The notes beneath the pieces are model-generated. The model was not told the origin of the DNA. It did no database searches and was given only the letters and a program-made list of their open reading frames with translations. Below, piece by piece: positions 39,761 to 47,553 of a DNA stretch of 64,000 bases. The position numbers and the translations under genes were made by a program. How positions within the stretch are numbered: the first letter of the stretch is position 1; each line of letters begins with the position of its first letter. This DNA is from an uncultured Eubacteriales bacterium (lineage in GTDB: Bacteria > Bacillota > Clostridia > Christensenellales > Aristaeellaceae), in assembly GCA_902781095.1 (NCBI GenBank), contig CACZHW010000008.1:1-64000 (forward strand), read 5' to 3'.

Positions 39761-40471
39761 GTGAGAAGACGGATCATCGCGGCGGCAGCCCTCCTCCTGA
39801 CCCTCGCCTGCGGGGCGCGCGCCGCAGAGGGCGGCGCCATGCTTCCTCTTTCCGTGCTGCAGGCGCTGCAGGGGCGCTACGAGGCCTTCCTCTCCGGCCT
39901 GGAGGAGGAGCTGGTGAGCCGGGGGCTGCTCTCCCAGGATGACCGCGCGGCGTGGCATGCCGCCCAGCTGGGAGATTACCTCACGAACGGCGGGTACGGT
40001 TCCATCCTCATCACCTACCAGCCGGACGCCATGCACTACATGCGCGAGGAGGACATGGCGCTGGAGCTTTCCTGCCGGCTGGCGGGCGGTACGCTGACGC
40101 TGGACACCCTGCGGCGCTACGCCCCGGCGGACAGCACTTCGGACGGCCTGATGCTCTCCTTTTCGCTGACGGACGCGGCGGGGATGCCGCGCGCCTTCGT
40201 CGCCACCCTGTCCTCGGCCTCGGGCGTCTTCGCCATGTGGGATGCGCTGGCGGGCAGCTACGCCTCCGTCGGACAGACGGCGACCACCGGCGGGGAGGCG
40301 GTGCTGTGGTCCAGCTACGTGCCCGCGGCGGACGCGCAGGACGCCCTGATCTCCGCCGTCTTCTACGAGGAGGAGACGGGCGAGCCAATCGGGGAGGCGC
40401 AGCTGCGCCTTACAGTGGACGGGGACGGCTACCGCCTGCGGGAAGATGCGCTCGGCGCGGTCACCCAGTGA
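39761..40471 (+). CDS. Secreted protein of unknown function
   Basis: 236 residues from GTG 39761 with a signal peptide (RRIIAAAALLLTLACGARAA). I do not recognise a domain. The body is helical at first (LSVLQALQGRYEAFLSGLEE), then mixed, with LSCRLAGGTLTLDTLRRYAP and AFVATLSSASGVFAMWDALA, which could form a lipid-binding or lipocalin-like fold. It is the last gene of the unit with the two phosphodiester glycosidases, so it may share their substrate. The weak start site makes the exact start uncertain. Confidence 0.65.
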   Translation: MRRRIIAAAALLLTLACGARAAEGGAMLPLSVLQALQGRYEAFLSGLEEELVSRGLLSQDDRAAWHAAQLGDYLTNGGYGSILITYQPDAMHYMREEDMALELSCRLAGGTLTLDTLRRYAPADSTSDGLMLSFSLTDAAGMPRAFVATLSSASGVFAMWDALAGSYASVGQTATTGGEAVLWSSYVPAADAQDALISAVFYEEETGEPIGEAQLRLTVDGDGYRLREDALGAVTQ

Positions 40472-40489
40472 CCGCGCCTTTTCTTTATT
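40454..40489. terminator. Terminator overlapping the stop codon of the secreted protein gene
   Basis: GGCGCGGTCA (40454-40463) and TGACCGCGCC (40469-40478) form a 10-bp stem whose right arm contains the TGA stop, followed by TTTTCTTTATTT. It separates it from the convergent ArsC-like gene. Confidence 0.88.
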
Positions 40490-40838
40490 TGGTTTTCCCT
40501 TCGTCGATCCACCGCTGCCAGGTTTCCGGTGCATACCCCGCGGTGGCCAGGCGCCCGCAGCGGACGAGCGGCAGGCGCAGCAGGGCGGGCTTTTCCAGCA
40601 GCCCGGCGAGGATCCGCTCCCTGTCCTGTGTGTAAGCGACGACGCTCTCGCGGAACGATTTGCTTTCCCTGTCGCACAGCCCGTCGAGCCCGACGGCCGC
40701 GGCGACGCTTTCCAGTTCCCGCCTGCCGATGCCGTACTTCAGGATGTCCACGCGCTGATAGGGGATGCGGCGCTCCTTGAAGAAGCGCTCGGCTTTCTGG
40801 GTGTCAAAACCCTTTCCGCAGTAAATTTGGATGCCCAT
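40485..40838 (-). CDS. ArsC/Spx family protein
   Basis: 117 residues, the length of ArsC/Spx/YffB thioredoxin-fold proteins. Start MGIQIYCGKGFDTQKAERFF carries a single Cys at residue 7, then DTQKAxxFxxE, which matches the alpha-1 region of ArsC-like proteins. The last part, KPALLRLPLVRCGRLATAGY, is the typical RxPxV..G...GY segment. The CxxC form of Spx is absent. It may reduce arsenate or act as a redox adaptor. CGGAGG (GCAAGATGGGC side) precedes the start weakly. It is divergent from the SDR gene. Confidence 0.85.
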   Translation of the reverse strand: MGIQIYCGKGFDTQKAERFFKERRIPYQRVDILKYGIGRRELESVAAAVGLDGLCDRESKSFRESVVAYTQDRERILAGLLEKPALLRLPLVRCGRLATAGYAPETWQRWIDEGKTK

Positions 40839-40839
40839 C

Positions 40840-40867
40840 TTGCAACCTCCGGCAGAAGCACTATAAT
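40840..40867 (+). promoter_or_regulatory. Promoter of the SDR gene
   Basis: TTGCAA (40840-40845) and TATAAT (40862-40867) with a 16-base spacer, 48 bases before the start codon. Confidence 0.7.
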
Positions 40868-40914
40868 AAGGATATGATAACCGCGGGCCCCGCCCGCGTC
40901 AAGCGGAGAGGGAC

Positions 40915-41649
40915 ATGAGCAGGAAAATCGCACTGGTGACGGGCGCTTCCGGCGGCATCGGCGGCGCATGCTGCGAGCGGCTGGCGGGGCAGGGCTATAC
41001 CGTGCTGGCGCACGGAAACAGCGGCTTTTCCCGTGCGCAGGCGCTTTGCGAAAGGCTGCGCGGGGCCGGGCTGGACGCGCACGCCGTGGCCTGTGACCTC
41101 GGCGACGCCGTGGATACGCGCCGCCTGTGCGAGGACATCCTGTCCCTGTGGCACGGGGTGGACGCGCTGGTGTGCTGCGCGGGCGTCTCCGGCACGGGGC
41201 TTTTGACGGAGCTTGCCGAAGAAGACTGGCAGCGCATCCTCGGGGTCAACCTGACGAGCGTCTACCGGCTCTGCCGCGCGTTTCTGCCCGGCATGGTCAG
41301 CCGCAGGCGCGGCGCCGTCGTAACCGTCTCCAGCATGTGGGGGCGCTCGGGTGCTTCCTGCGAGGCGGCCTATTCCGCCGCCAAGGCAGGGGTCATCGGT
41401 CTTACGCAGGCGCTGGCGAAGGAAGTGGGACCCAGCGGCGTGCGCGTCAACTGCGTGGCGCCCGGGGTCATCGATACGGCGATGATGGCGGAACACAGCG
41501 ATGAGACGAAGGCCCTGCTCGCGGAGGAGACGCCCCTGGGGCGGCTCGGCACGCCGGCGGAGGTGGCGGGCGCGGTTTCCTTCCTGCTTTCGGATGACGC
41601 GGCCTTCATTACGGGGCAGACGCTGGGGGTCGACGGCGGATATCTGTAA
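40915..41649 (+). CDS. SDR family oxidoreductase (FabG-like)
   Basis: 244 residues. TGxxxGIG in VTGASGGIGGACCERL near residue 9, NNAG replaced by CCAGVSGTGL near residue 88, and the YxxxK catalytic motif YSAAKAGVIG near residue 152 with SMWGRSG before it (Ser). The length and late DDAAFITGQTLGVDGG fit 3-oxoacyl-ACP reductase or a similar NAD(P)H-dependent reductase of the classical SDR type. The cofactor preference is not certain. GAGAGGGAC precedes the ATG. It is a single gene before the oriC/dnaA region. Confidence 0.93.
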   Translation: MSRKIALVTGASGGIGGACCERLAGQGYTVLAHGNSGFSRAQALCERLRGAGLDAHAVACDLGDAVDTRRLCEDILSLWHGVDALVCCAGVSGTGLLTELAEEDWQRILGVNLTSVYRLCRAFLPGMVSRRRGAVVTVSSMWGRSGASCEAAYSAAKAGVIGLTQALAKEVGPSGVRVNCVAPGVIDTAMMAEHSDETKALLAEETPLGRLGTPAEVAGAVSFLLSDDAAFITGQTLGVDGGYL

Positions 41650-41751
41650 ATGTTTCAAAATTTTGCCTTAAATCCCGCACGGCAGATGACGGAATTTGCC
41701 CAATTCCGCAGGGGGGCTTGTGCGGCGGCCGTAAGGGGCGCTACAGCATAT

Positions 41752-41904
41752 TGTGGATAACCCGGTAAAAAGGGCGCCCGGCTGTGGAAAAGCTGCATTT
41801 TACGGCATTTTGAGAGGCCCAAAAAGTCCTTGCAAGGGGACTTTTTTTTTGATATCATTCCACCTTGCAAGAAAAGTTATCCACAGCCCGGGCGGTTTTC
41901 CACA
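41752..41904. other. Putative replication origin region: four DnaA boxes
   Basis: TTATCCACA appears at 41877-41885 and as its complement at 41752-41760. TTTTCCACA (one mismatch) appears at 41896-41904 and as its complement at 41783-41791. All four lie within 155 bases directly upstream of dnaA, with A/T-rich stretches between them that could unwind. This is the expected oriC position in Bacillota. DnaA boxes also control the dnaA promoter, so the cluster may serve both. Confidence 0.75.
41821..41850. terminator. Hairpin with T-run within the oriC region
   Basis: AAAAAGTCC (41821-41829) and GGACTTTTT (41838-41846) around TTGCAAGG, followed by more T. It may stop SDR transcription before the origin. 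Confidence 0.75.
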
Positions 41905-41932
41905 GAAAAACGCGGGCGACAGGGGGAAAAGC

Positions 41933-43258
41933 ATGGATCACGCCGAAATCTGGGAACAGGCCAAGCAGCTTCTGCGCGAGGAGGTGCCCTCCATCTCCTA
42001 CAACACGTGGATCGAGCAGCCGCTGCATCCCGTTTATTTTGAAGACGGAACACTTGCGCTGGAGGTGACCAACGACCTCTACGAGCAGACGATCCGCAGC
42101 CGCTATCTGCAGATGATCGCAGAGGCGGTCAGCCGCGTCGCCGGGCAGGAGACGAAGGTGCGCCTCATGAGCATCCAGGAGCGCAGGGCTTATCAGCAGC
42201 AGCAGGAGCAGGACCGCCGCCAGAGCAGCGCGGAGGACAACATGTTCAACCCGAAGTCCACCTTCGAGACCTTCGTGGTGGGTTCCTCCAACCAGTTTGC
42301 GCACGCGGCGGCGCTGGCCGTGGCGGAGCAGCCCGGGCAGGCGTACAACCCGCTGTTCCTCTACAGCGGCGTCGGCCTGGGCAAGACGCACCTGATGCAC
42401 GCCGTGGGCCACTACATCCAGGATCACTTTCCCTCGCTGCGCATCCTGTACATGCCCAGCGAGACCTTCACCAACGAACTGGTGGCGGCCATCAAGAACA
42501 ACCGCAACAACGAGTTCCGCGAGCGCTTCCGCAACGTGGACGTGCTGATGCTGGACGACATCCAGTTCATCGCGGGGCGCGAGGCGACGCAGGAGGAGTT
42601 CTTCCACACCTTCAACGCGCTGCGCGAGCACGACAAGCAGATCATCATCTCCTCGGACAAGCCGCCCAGGGAGATCGCGAGGCTGGAAGAGCGGCTGCGC
42701 TCCCGCTTCGAGTGGGGTCTCATCGCCGACATCCAGAAGCCGGACTTCGACACGCGCGTGGCCATCCTGCGCAAGAAGGCCGAGAACGAGGGCATCGAGG
42801 TCGCCGACGAGGTGCTGGAGCTCATCGCGCGGCGCATCGACAGCAACATCCGTGAGCTGGAGGGAAGCCTGACGCGGGTGAGCGCGATGGCAAAGCTCCG
42901 GCATTCCCCCATCGACGAGACGATCGTGGGCGAAGCCCTGCGGGACATCTCCGCGGTCCGCGATCCCAAGCGGATCACGCCGGACGTCATCATCGACTGC
43001 GTCAGCGACTACTACAACCTGAGCCCGACGCTGCTGCGCGGCGATTCCCGCAAGAAGGAGATTGCCCACGCGCGCCACGTCGCGGTGTATCTGACGCGCG
43101 AGATGACGGGCATGAGCCTGCCGCGGATCGGCGACGCGTTCGGCCGCGACCACTCCACCATCATCAACTCCTGCGACAAGGTGACGCGGCTCATGGAGAC
43201 CTCCCAGGACCTGCGCAGCGCGGTGACGGACATCCGCCGCATGGTGACGCAGCGCTAG
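41933..43258 (+). CDS. dnaA: Chromosomal replication initiator protein DnaA
   Basis: 441 residues. Domain I (residues 1-85, AEIWEQAKQLLREEVPSISY), a short glutamine-rich linker (QQQQEQDRRQ), the AAA+ domain with Walker A YSGVGLGKTHLMHA near residue 143, Walker B VLMLDDIQFIAG near 207 and arginine-rich EERLRSRFEWGL near 260, and domain IV with the DNA-binding DnaA signature AFGRDHSTIINSC near residue 400. It initiates replication by binding the boxes upstream. The ATG at 41933 follows AGGGGGAAAAGC. The next gene is DUF1836, not dnaN, which is unusual. Confidence 0.98.
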   Translation: MDHAEIWEQAKQLLREEVPSISYNTWIEQPLHPVYFEDGTLALEVTNDLYEQTIRSRYLQMIAEAVSRVAGQETKVRLMSIQERRAYQQQQEQDRRQSSAEDNMFNPKSTFETFVVGSSNQFAHAAALAVAEQPGQAYNPLFLYSGVGLGKTHLMHAVGHYIQDHFPSLRILYMPSETFTNELVAAIKNNRNNEFRERFRNVDVLMLDDIQFIAGREATQEEFFHTFNALREHDKQIIISSDKPPREIARLEERLRSRFEWGLIADIQKPDFDTRVAILRKKAENEGIEVADEVLELIARRIDSNIRELEGSLTRVSAMAKLRHSPIDETIVGEALRDISAVRDPKRITPDVIIDCVSDYYNLSPTLLRGDSRKKEIAHARHVAVYLTREMTGMSLPRIGDAFGRDHSTIINSCDKVTRLMETSQDLRSAVTDIRRMVTQR

Positions 43259-43263
43259 TTTGA

Positions 43264-43292
43264 TTGACTTGTCATATGGACGATGCTATAAT
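43264..43292 (+). promoter_or_regulatory. Promoter of the DUF1836 gene
   Basis: TTGACT (43264-43269) and TATAAT (43287-43292) with a 17-base spacer, just after dnaA. Confidence 0.85.
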
Positions 43293-43317
43293 GACTCTGT
43301 ATGACGGAGGCTGAGTG

Positions 43318-43806
43318 ATGGAAAAGATGCGCTCGGGCGGGATCACGCTCCCCCGGTGGGAGGCCCTGCCGGATATCGGGCTGTACATGGACCAGGTGAT
43401 CACCCTGACGGAGCGGCTCTTCGTGCCGCAGCTGCCGAAGGGGGAGACGACCCGCTCCATGGTCAACAACTACGTGAAGAGCGGGCTCGTGCCCAGGCCG
43501 GTCGGAAAGAAGTACGACCGCGAGCACCTGGCACGGCTGCTGATGGTCTGCGTGCTGAAGCAGGCGCTCAGCATGGAAGGCATCGGCCGGCTGCTCGATG
43601 TGCTCTGCCGGGACGGCATCCGCGTGGGCTACGAACGCTTCTGCGACCGCCTGACGGAAATCGGGCAGGCCGTGGACGAGGGCGGCATCTCCATGAGCTG
43701 GGAAGGCGCACCGACGGAGGACATGGCGCTCTCCGCGGCGATCATGGCCTCGCTTTGTGTCATCTATACGTACCGGTTGCTGGTTGAGACGGTAAAGGAG
43801 GGCTGA
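43318..43806 (+). CDS. DUF1836 domain-containing protein
   Basis: 162 residues. The DUF1836 pattern is clear: LPRWEALPDIGLYMDQVITL, then TTRSMVNNYVKSGLVPRPVG and KKYDREHLARLLMVCVLKQA. The first half looks like a MerR-type winged helix-turn-helix (the NYVKSGLVP turn), so DNA binding is likely. The role is not known. CGGAGG lies 7 bases before the ATG at 43318. It has its own promoter and is followed after 2 bases by the zinc-ribbon gene, so they form one transcript. Confidence 0.88.
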   Translation: MEKMRSGGITLPRWEALPDIGLYMDQVITLTERLFVPQLPKGETTRSMVNNYVKSGLVPRPVGKKYDREHLARLLMVCVLKQALSMEGIGRLLDVLCRDGIRVGYERFCDRLTEIGQAVDEGGISMSWEGAPTEDMALSAAIMASLCVIYTYRLLVETVKEG

Positions 43807-43808
43807 AC

Positions 43809-44525
43809 ATGATTTGTCCCCACTGCAGACAGAAGATAGCGGACGGCTCCAACATCTGCCCGCTGTGTTTTTCGAGCCTCGCCGGCTACGTGCCGGACGA
43901 AGAGCCGGAAGGGGAGGAAGCGCAGCCCGCCGAAAAGCGGACCGGACGGCAGGCCGCCTATACCAAGGGCAGCCGCGGCAAGAAAAAGAAGAACCCCGCG
44001 CCGACCATCATCGCGGTGGGGATCATCATCCTGCTCATCGCGGTCATCCTGCTCATCGTGCGCTCCATGTTCATGCCCACGACGGTGCTGACGCCGACGC
44101 CGACGCCGCGCGCGACTGCGGCGCTGGAGGGCAACTTCATCGTCTTCGGCGCGACGGCGACCCCGAACAGCGCGCGCACGCCGGTGCCGGATGTCGCTGT
44201 GACGCCCACGCCGGAACCGGAGGATGAGGCGACGAGCGCCCCGGCGGAGTCGGCTTACAAGACGCTGCGCAAGGGCGATCAGGGCCCGGACGTGGTAACG
44301 CTGCAGGTGGCACTGGCCGAGCTGGGGTATCTGACCACCGCCTCGGACGGCATCTACGGAACGGGCACGCAGACCGCGGTCAAGGCCTTCCAGGCGGACA
44401 ACGGCCTGGATTCGGACGGCATCGCGGGCAGGCAGACCCAGACGCTGCTCTTCCAGAAATCCTCCGTGACGCCCATCCCGCAGGTGACGCCGGGACCAGG
44501 AGACATCCTGGACCTGCCGGGCTGA
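43809..44525 (+). CDS. Zinc-ribbon, single-pass membrane, peptidoglycan-binding protein
   Basis: 238 residues. Zinc ribbon at 1-25 (MICPHCRQKIADGSNICPLC), a charged linker, one membrane helix at about 70-90 (IIAVGIIILLIAVILLIVRS), a Thr/Pro/Ala-rich extracellular spacer with TPTPTPRATAA and a C-terminal PG_binding_1 domain at about 155-215 (LRKGDQGPDVVTLQVALAEL and GIYGTGTQTAVKAFQ). The zinc ribbon faces the cytoplasm and the last domain the wall. AAGGAGGGCTG precedes the ATG. It is likely co-transcribed with DUF1836. Confidence 0.88.
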   Translation: MICPHCRQKIADGSNICPLCFSSLAGYVPDEEPEGEEAQPAEKRTGRQAAYTKGSRGKKKKNPAPTIIAVGIIILLIAVILLIVRSMFMPTTVLTPTPTPRATAALEGNFIVFGATATPNSARTPVPDVAVTPTPEPEDEATSAPAESAYKTLRKGDQGPDVVTLQVALAELGYLTTASDGIYGTGTQTAVKAFQADNGLDSDGIAGRQTQTLLFQKSSVTPIPQVTPGPGDILDLPG

Positions 44526-44553
44526 TGCATCCCGTATTCAAGAAAAAAATCAA

Positions 44554-44580
44554 AGGCTGTCCGGCGAGGACAGCCTCTTT
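44554..44580 (+). terminator. Rho-independent terminator
   Basis: AGGCTGTCC and GGACAGCCT around GGCGA, followed by CTTTT. Confidence 0.8.
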
Positions 44581-44595
44581 TGAAAGGCGGATTGA

Positions 44596-45894
44596 ATGAA
44601 ACAGAGACGGATCGCACTTGCACTGGCCTTCTGCCTGCTGCTCCTGCCGGTGCTTTCCCTGTCGGAGACGCTCTCCCTGGAGGAGATGGGCGACGCGGAG
44701 GCTGCGCTCTCCGTGGAGGCGATGGAAGCCGCGGAAACAGTGGGGGCGGCTGAACAAGCGGTAACGGCAGAGGGCGGCGTACCCTATGCCACGAGTTTCT
44801 GGGACATGAACCCGGACGAGTACGACCTGAAGAACCCTGCGCATCAGCAGGCGGTCTGGGATCTCATGATGCAGCCCATCACCGTGCTGGACGTGGGACA
44901 GACGGACCACGTCTATCCCACCAACGCGCCGGGCATCGACAAGAAGCCGTGGAAGGACAATACGGCGGGCGAGCTGCACGGGCAGAGCCAGGGCGTGCAC
45001 GTGCTGGAGGAGGATACGGACGGCGACGGCTACGTGCTCGTCGAGGCCTATTCCAACGACGGCACGAAGACGGAAGACAGCTACATGAAGTCCATCGACA
45101 ACAAGCGGATCCGCGGCTACGTCAAGACCAGCCTGCTGAAGACCGTAGAGCCGTGGGAGAAGTACGCGCTGCTGGTGGACAAGCTCTATCAGAAGCTCTA
45201 CATCTTCGAGGCGGGGGCGATCATCGGGGAGCTGGACGTCTCCACGGGCCTCAACAACGCCAAGCAGCCCTACAACGAGACCCCGGCCGGGGAGTTCATC
45301 ACCATCAGCTGGGTGGGGGAGATGGTCTCCGGCACGATGCGCGAGCGGTTTTCCATCCGCATCAACGGCGGAACGACGATCCATGAAGTCCCCTACCGCT
45401 ACGGCAGCGACGGAAAGTCCCGCCTCTACGGGGAATTTGAGAAGGAAATCGGCAAGAAGGCCAGCCACGCCTGCATCCGCGTGCAGCGCAGGAAGAACGA
45501 GCAGGGACAGAACATGGAGTGGCTGTGGTCGAACCTGAAGAAGAACACGAAGGTCTTCGTGTGGGACGACCAGGGGCGGACGAATTTTCAGCCGGACCTG
45601 CCGGATGCCGCGCTGCAGCTCTACCGCAATCCGGACGGCGGCAGCAACTACCATCTGGACGCGAACTGCAAGGGTGTCCGCTCCAGATTCCTGCCCCTGA
45701 CGGGCGATTTTACCTACGGGGACCTGACGAGCGAGGCGTTTAAGAAGCTGACGCCGTGCGCCACCTGCGGCGCCCCGCCGCGCCCGGAGACGCTCTACGA
45801 GCGCTGGGCCTTCGAGGCCGCGCAGATCGGCATGGAGCCGACGCCGGAGATTCTCGCCGCTTTCGGCGTGGAGAAAGGAAAGGAGACAAAATGA
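44596..45894 (+). CDS. L,D-transpeptidase (YkuD domain) secreted protein
   Basis: 432 residues with a signal peptide (ALALAFCLLLLPVLSLSE). YkuD domain at about 190-305: YALLVDKLYQKLYIFEAGAI near residue 195, His in TIHEVPYR near residue 263, and the catalytic Cys in SHACIRVQ near residue 293. The normal motif is SHGC; here Gly is Ala. A C-terminal region holds a possible Cys-rich fold (CKGVRSRF, then CATCGAPP). It would cross-link peptidoglycan (3-3 linkages) or attach proteins. The next gene overlaps its stop by 4 bases. Confidence 0.9.
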   Translation: MKQRRIALALAFCLLLLPVLSLSETLSLEEMGDAEAALSVEAMEAAETVGAAEQAVTAEGGVPYATSFWDMNPDEYDLKNPAHQQAVWDLMMQPITVLDVGQTDHVYPTNAPGIDKKPWKDNTAGELHGQSQGVHVLEEDTDGDGYVLVEAYSNDGTKTEDSYMKSIDNKRIRGYVKTSLLKTVEPWEKYALLVDKLYQKLYIFEAGAIIGELDVSTGLNNAKQPYNETPAGEFITISWVGEMVSGTMRERFSIRINGGTTIHEVPYRYGSDGKSRLYGEFEKEIGKKASHACIRVQRRKNEQGQNMEWLWSNLKKNTKVFVWDDQGRTNFQPDLPDAALQLYRNPDGGSNYHLDANCKGVRSRFLPLTGDFTYGDLTSEAFKKLTPCATCGAPPRPETLYERWAFEAAQIGMEPTPEILAAFGVEKGKETK

Positions 45895-47456
45895 TGAAGA
45901 AACGTTGCCTGTGCCTGGTCTTTGCTGCGCTGCTTCTGCTGTTGCAGGTTTCGCTGGCTGAAACGCAGATGATTACGCTGAAAGCCCGCGACGTGGTGCT
46001 CTCGAGGAGCGCCGGGACGCTGGGCATCCGGCCGGAAGACAGCAATACCTATCACCTCATCGATTCGAGCGGGCAGAGGATCTCGGACGGAGAGTACATC
46101 TCCATCTATGCCGTCTCGGATTACCCCTATTTCAAGGTCGAGGCGGACGGTACGGACGGGATCCACAACGACGGGCTGATCGACGCGCAGGGCAACATCC
46201 TCATCCCGGCGGAGTACGCCGATATCGAAGTCTGGTCCGACCGCTGGGCGGGCGGCATCAAACTCGTGCCCTCCTCCGCCGACGACAAGGACTGGACCTT
46301 CACCAATTACAGCACGGGGGAGAAGACCTTCTGGCGCGTCGACACGGTCGATTTCTATTACAGGGGCCAGAAGGTCGGCACGCTGGGCCGCTCCGATTAC
46401 GGCGGGACGGTGACGCCGCGCGGCGACTTCATCTGCGTACAGACGCAGGCCAGGGAGCCGGTCTTCTACGACAGCCGGATGCAGAAGTCCCCCGTTACGG
46501 CCTCCGGCTCCAGCGAATACACGCAGGTCCGCCAGAACGGCCGGTATGTGAACGTCCATCAGGGCAGCGGCCAGTACGCCTTTACGGAAGGCTGCACCCT
46601 GACGGAGGACCAGGTTTCGGACGCCTTCCTGTACGACAAGGCGGTGGTCTACAACCTGCAGGGCCAGCCGGTCTTTACGGCGGCGCAGAATTACGACAGC
46701 GTGCGCCCGTATGCCGGGGAGTACGCGCTGGTCTCCATGAACGGGCTGCGGGGCCTGATCGACCGCGCGGGGCGGGAAGTAATCCCCGTCGAATACAAGG
46801 AACTGGGCAATTACGAGGATGAGTTCTTCCGCTACGGCTATATCAGCGCCGTAAAAGACGGCAAGTTCGGCTTCCTGGACAAGGCCGGGAACGTGACCTG
46901 CCCGTTTGTGTACAGCGGGGACATCGTCTCGAACAGGGGAAACTTTGCGACGATCAAGAACCTGGACGGAAAGATCATCGTGCTGAGCGCGGCGGTAGGC
47001 GAACTGCCGGAGCATTATGCGGATGTCTCCTTCCCCGGTTACAACGGCTCCATGGCGTTTGTGGCGGAGAATGAATACAGGCAGGTTTCGCTGGTGGATC
47101 TCTACGGCAACACGATCATCCCGTTCGGCGACCTGTACCGCTCCATCTCCGTAAATGCGGCGGGAACCGTGGCGGTGGCCAGCCAGGGCAGCCGGACCTA
47201 CGATGTGTATACGCTGGACATCGCGCCGGCCGAAGAGCCGTCCGCAGAACCGGCGGCCGCTCCGTCCGCCGGCGCGGGGGAGAGCTGGACCTGCGAAAAC
47301 GGACACGCCGGCAATACCGGCAAATTCTGCCAGGAGTGCGGCGCGCCGAAGCCTCAGCAGGCGCCTGCGTCCGTCACCTGCCCCGGCTGCGGGACGGTGT
47401 ACGAGGGGGCAGGACCGAAGTTCTGCGGGGAGTGCGGGACCAAGCTGCACGACTGA
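45891..47456 (+). CDS. Secreted WG-repeat protein with C-terminal double zinc ribbon
   Basis: 521 residues. Signal peptide at 1-23 (LCLVFAALLLLLQVSLAETQ), then WG-type repeats: GLIDAQGNILIPAEYADIEV near residue 95, GLRGLIDRAGREVIPVEYKE near residue 285, GKFGFLDKAGNVTCPFVY near 324. A Pro/Ala-rich spacer leads to two zinc ribbons at the C-terminus (CENGHAGNTGKFCQECG and CPGCGTVYEGAGPKFCGECG). A secreted protein ending in zinc ribbons is unusual. ATG at 45891 overlaps the L,D-transpeptidase stop, so translation is coupled. Its function is unknown. Confidence 0.85.
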   Translation: MMKKRCLCLVFAALLLLLQVSLAETQMITLKARDVVLSRSAGTLGIRPEDSNTYHLIDSSGQRISDGEYISIYAVSDYPYFKVEADGTDGIHNDGLIDAQGNILIPAEYADIEVWSDRWAGGIKLVPSSADDKDWTFTNYSTGEKTFWRVDTVDFYYRGQKVGTLGRSDYGGTVTPRGDFICVQTQAREPVFYDSRMQKSPVTASGSSEYTQVRQNGRYVNVHQGSGQYAFTEGCTLTEDQVSDAFLYDKAVVYNLQGQPVFTAAQNYDSVRPYAGEYALVSMNGLRGLIDRAGREVIPVEYKELGNYEDEFFRYGYISAVKDGKFGFLDKAGNVTCPFVYSGDIVSNRGNFATIKNLDGKIIVLSAAVGELPEHYADVSFPGYNGSMAFVAENEYRQVSLVDLYGNTIIPFGDLYRSISVNAAGTVAVASQGSRTYDVYTLDIAPAEEPSAEPAAAPSAGAGESWTCENGHAGNTGKFCQECGAPKPQQAPASVTCPGCGTVYEGAGPKFCGECGTKLHD

Positions 47457-47520
47457 CAGGCTGCAGGCGGGGGTATCCGCCCCCTCGTTTGAAAAAGAGC
47501 ATACGGTATACGACGGAAGC

Positions 47521-47552
47521 GGGGGAGCCCTTCAGGGCTCCCCCGGTTTTTT
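47521..47552 (+). terminator. Rho-independent terminator
   Basis: GGGGGAGCCC (47521-47530) and GGGCTCCCCC (47535-47544) around TTCA, followed by GGTTTTTTATT. Confidence 0.92.
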
Positions 47553-47553
47553 A

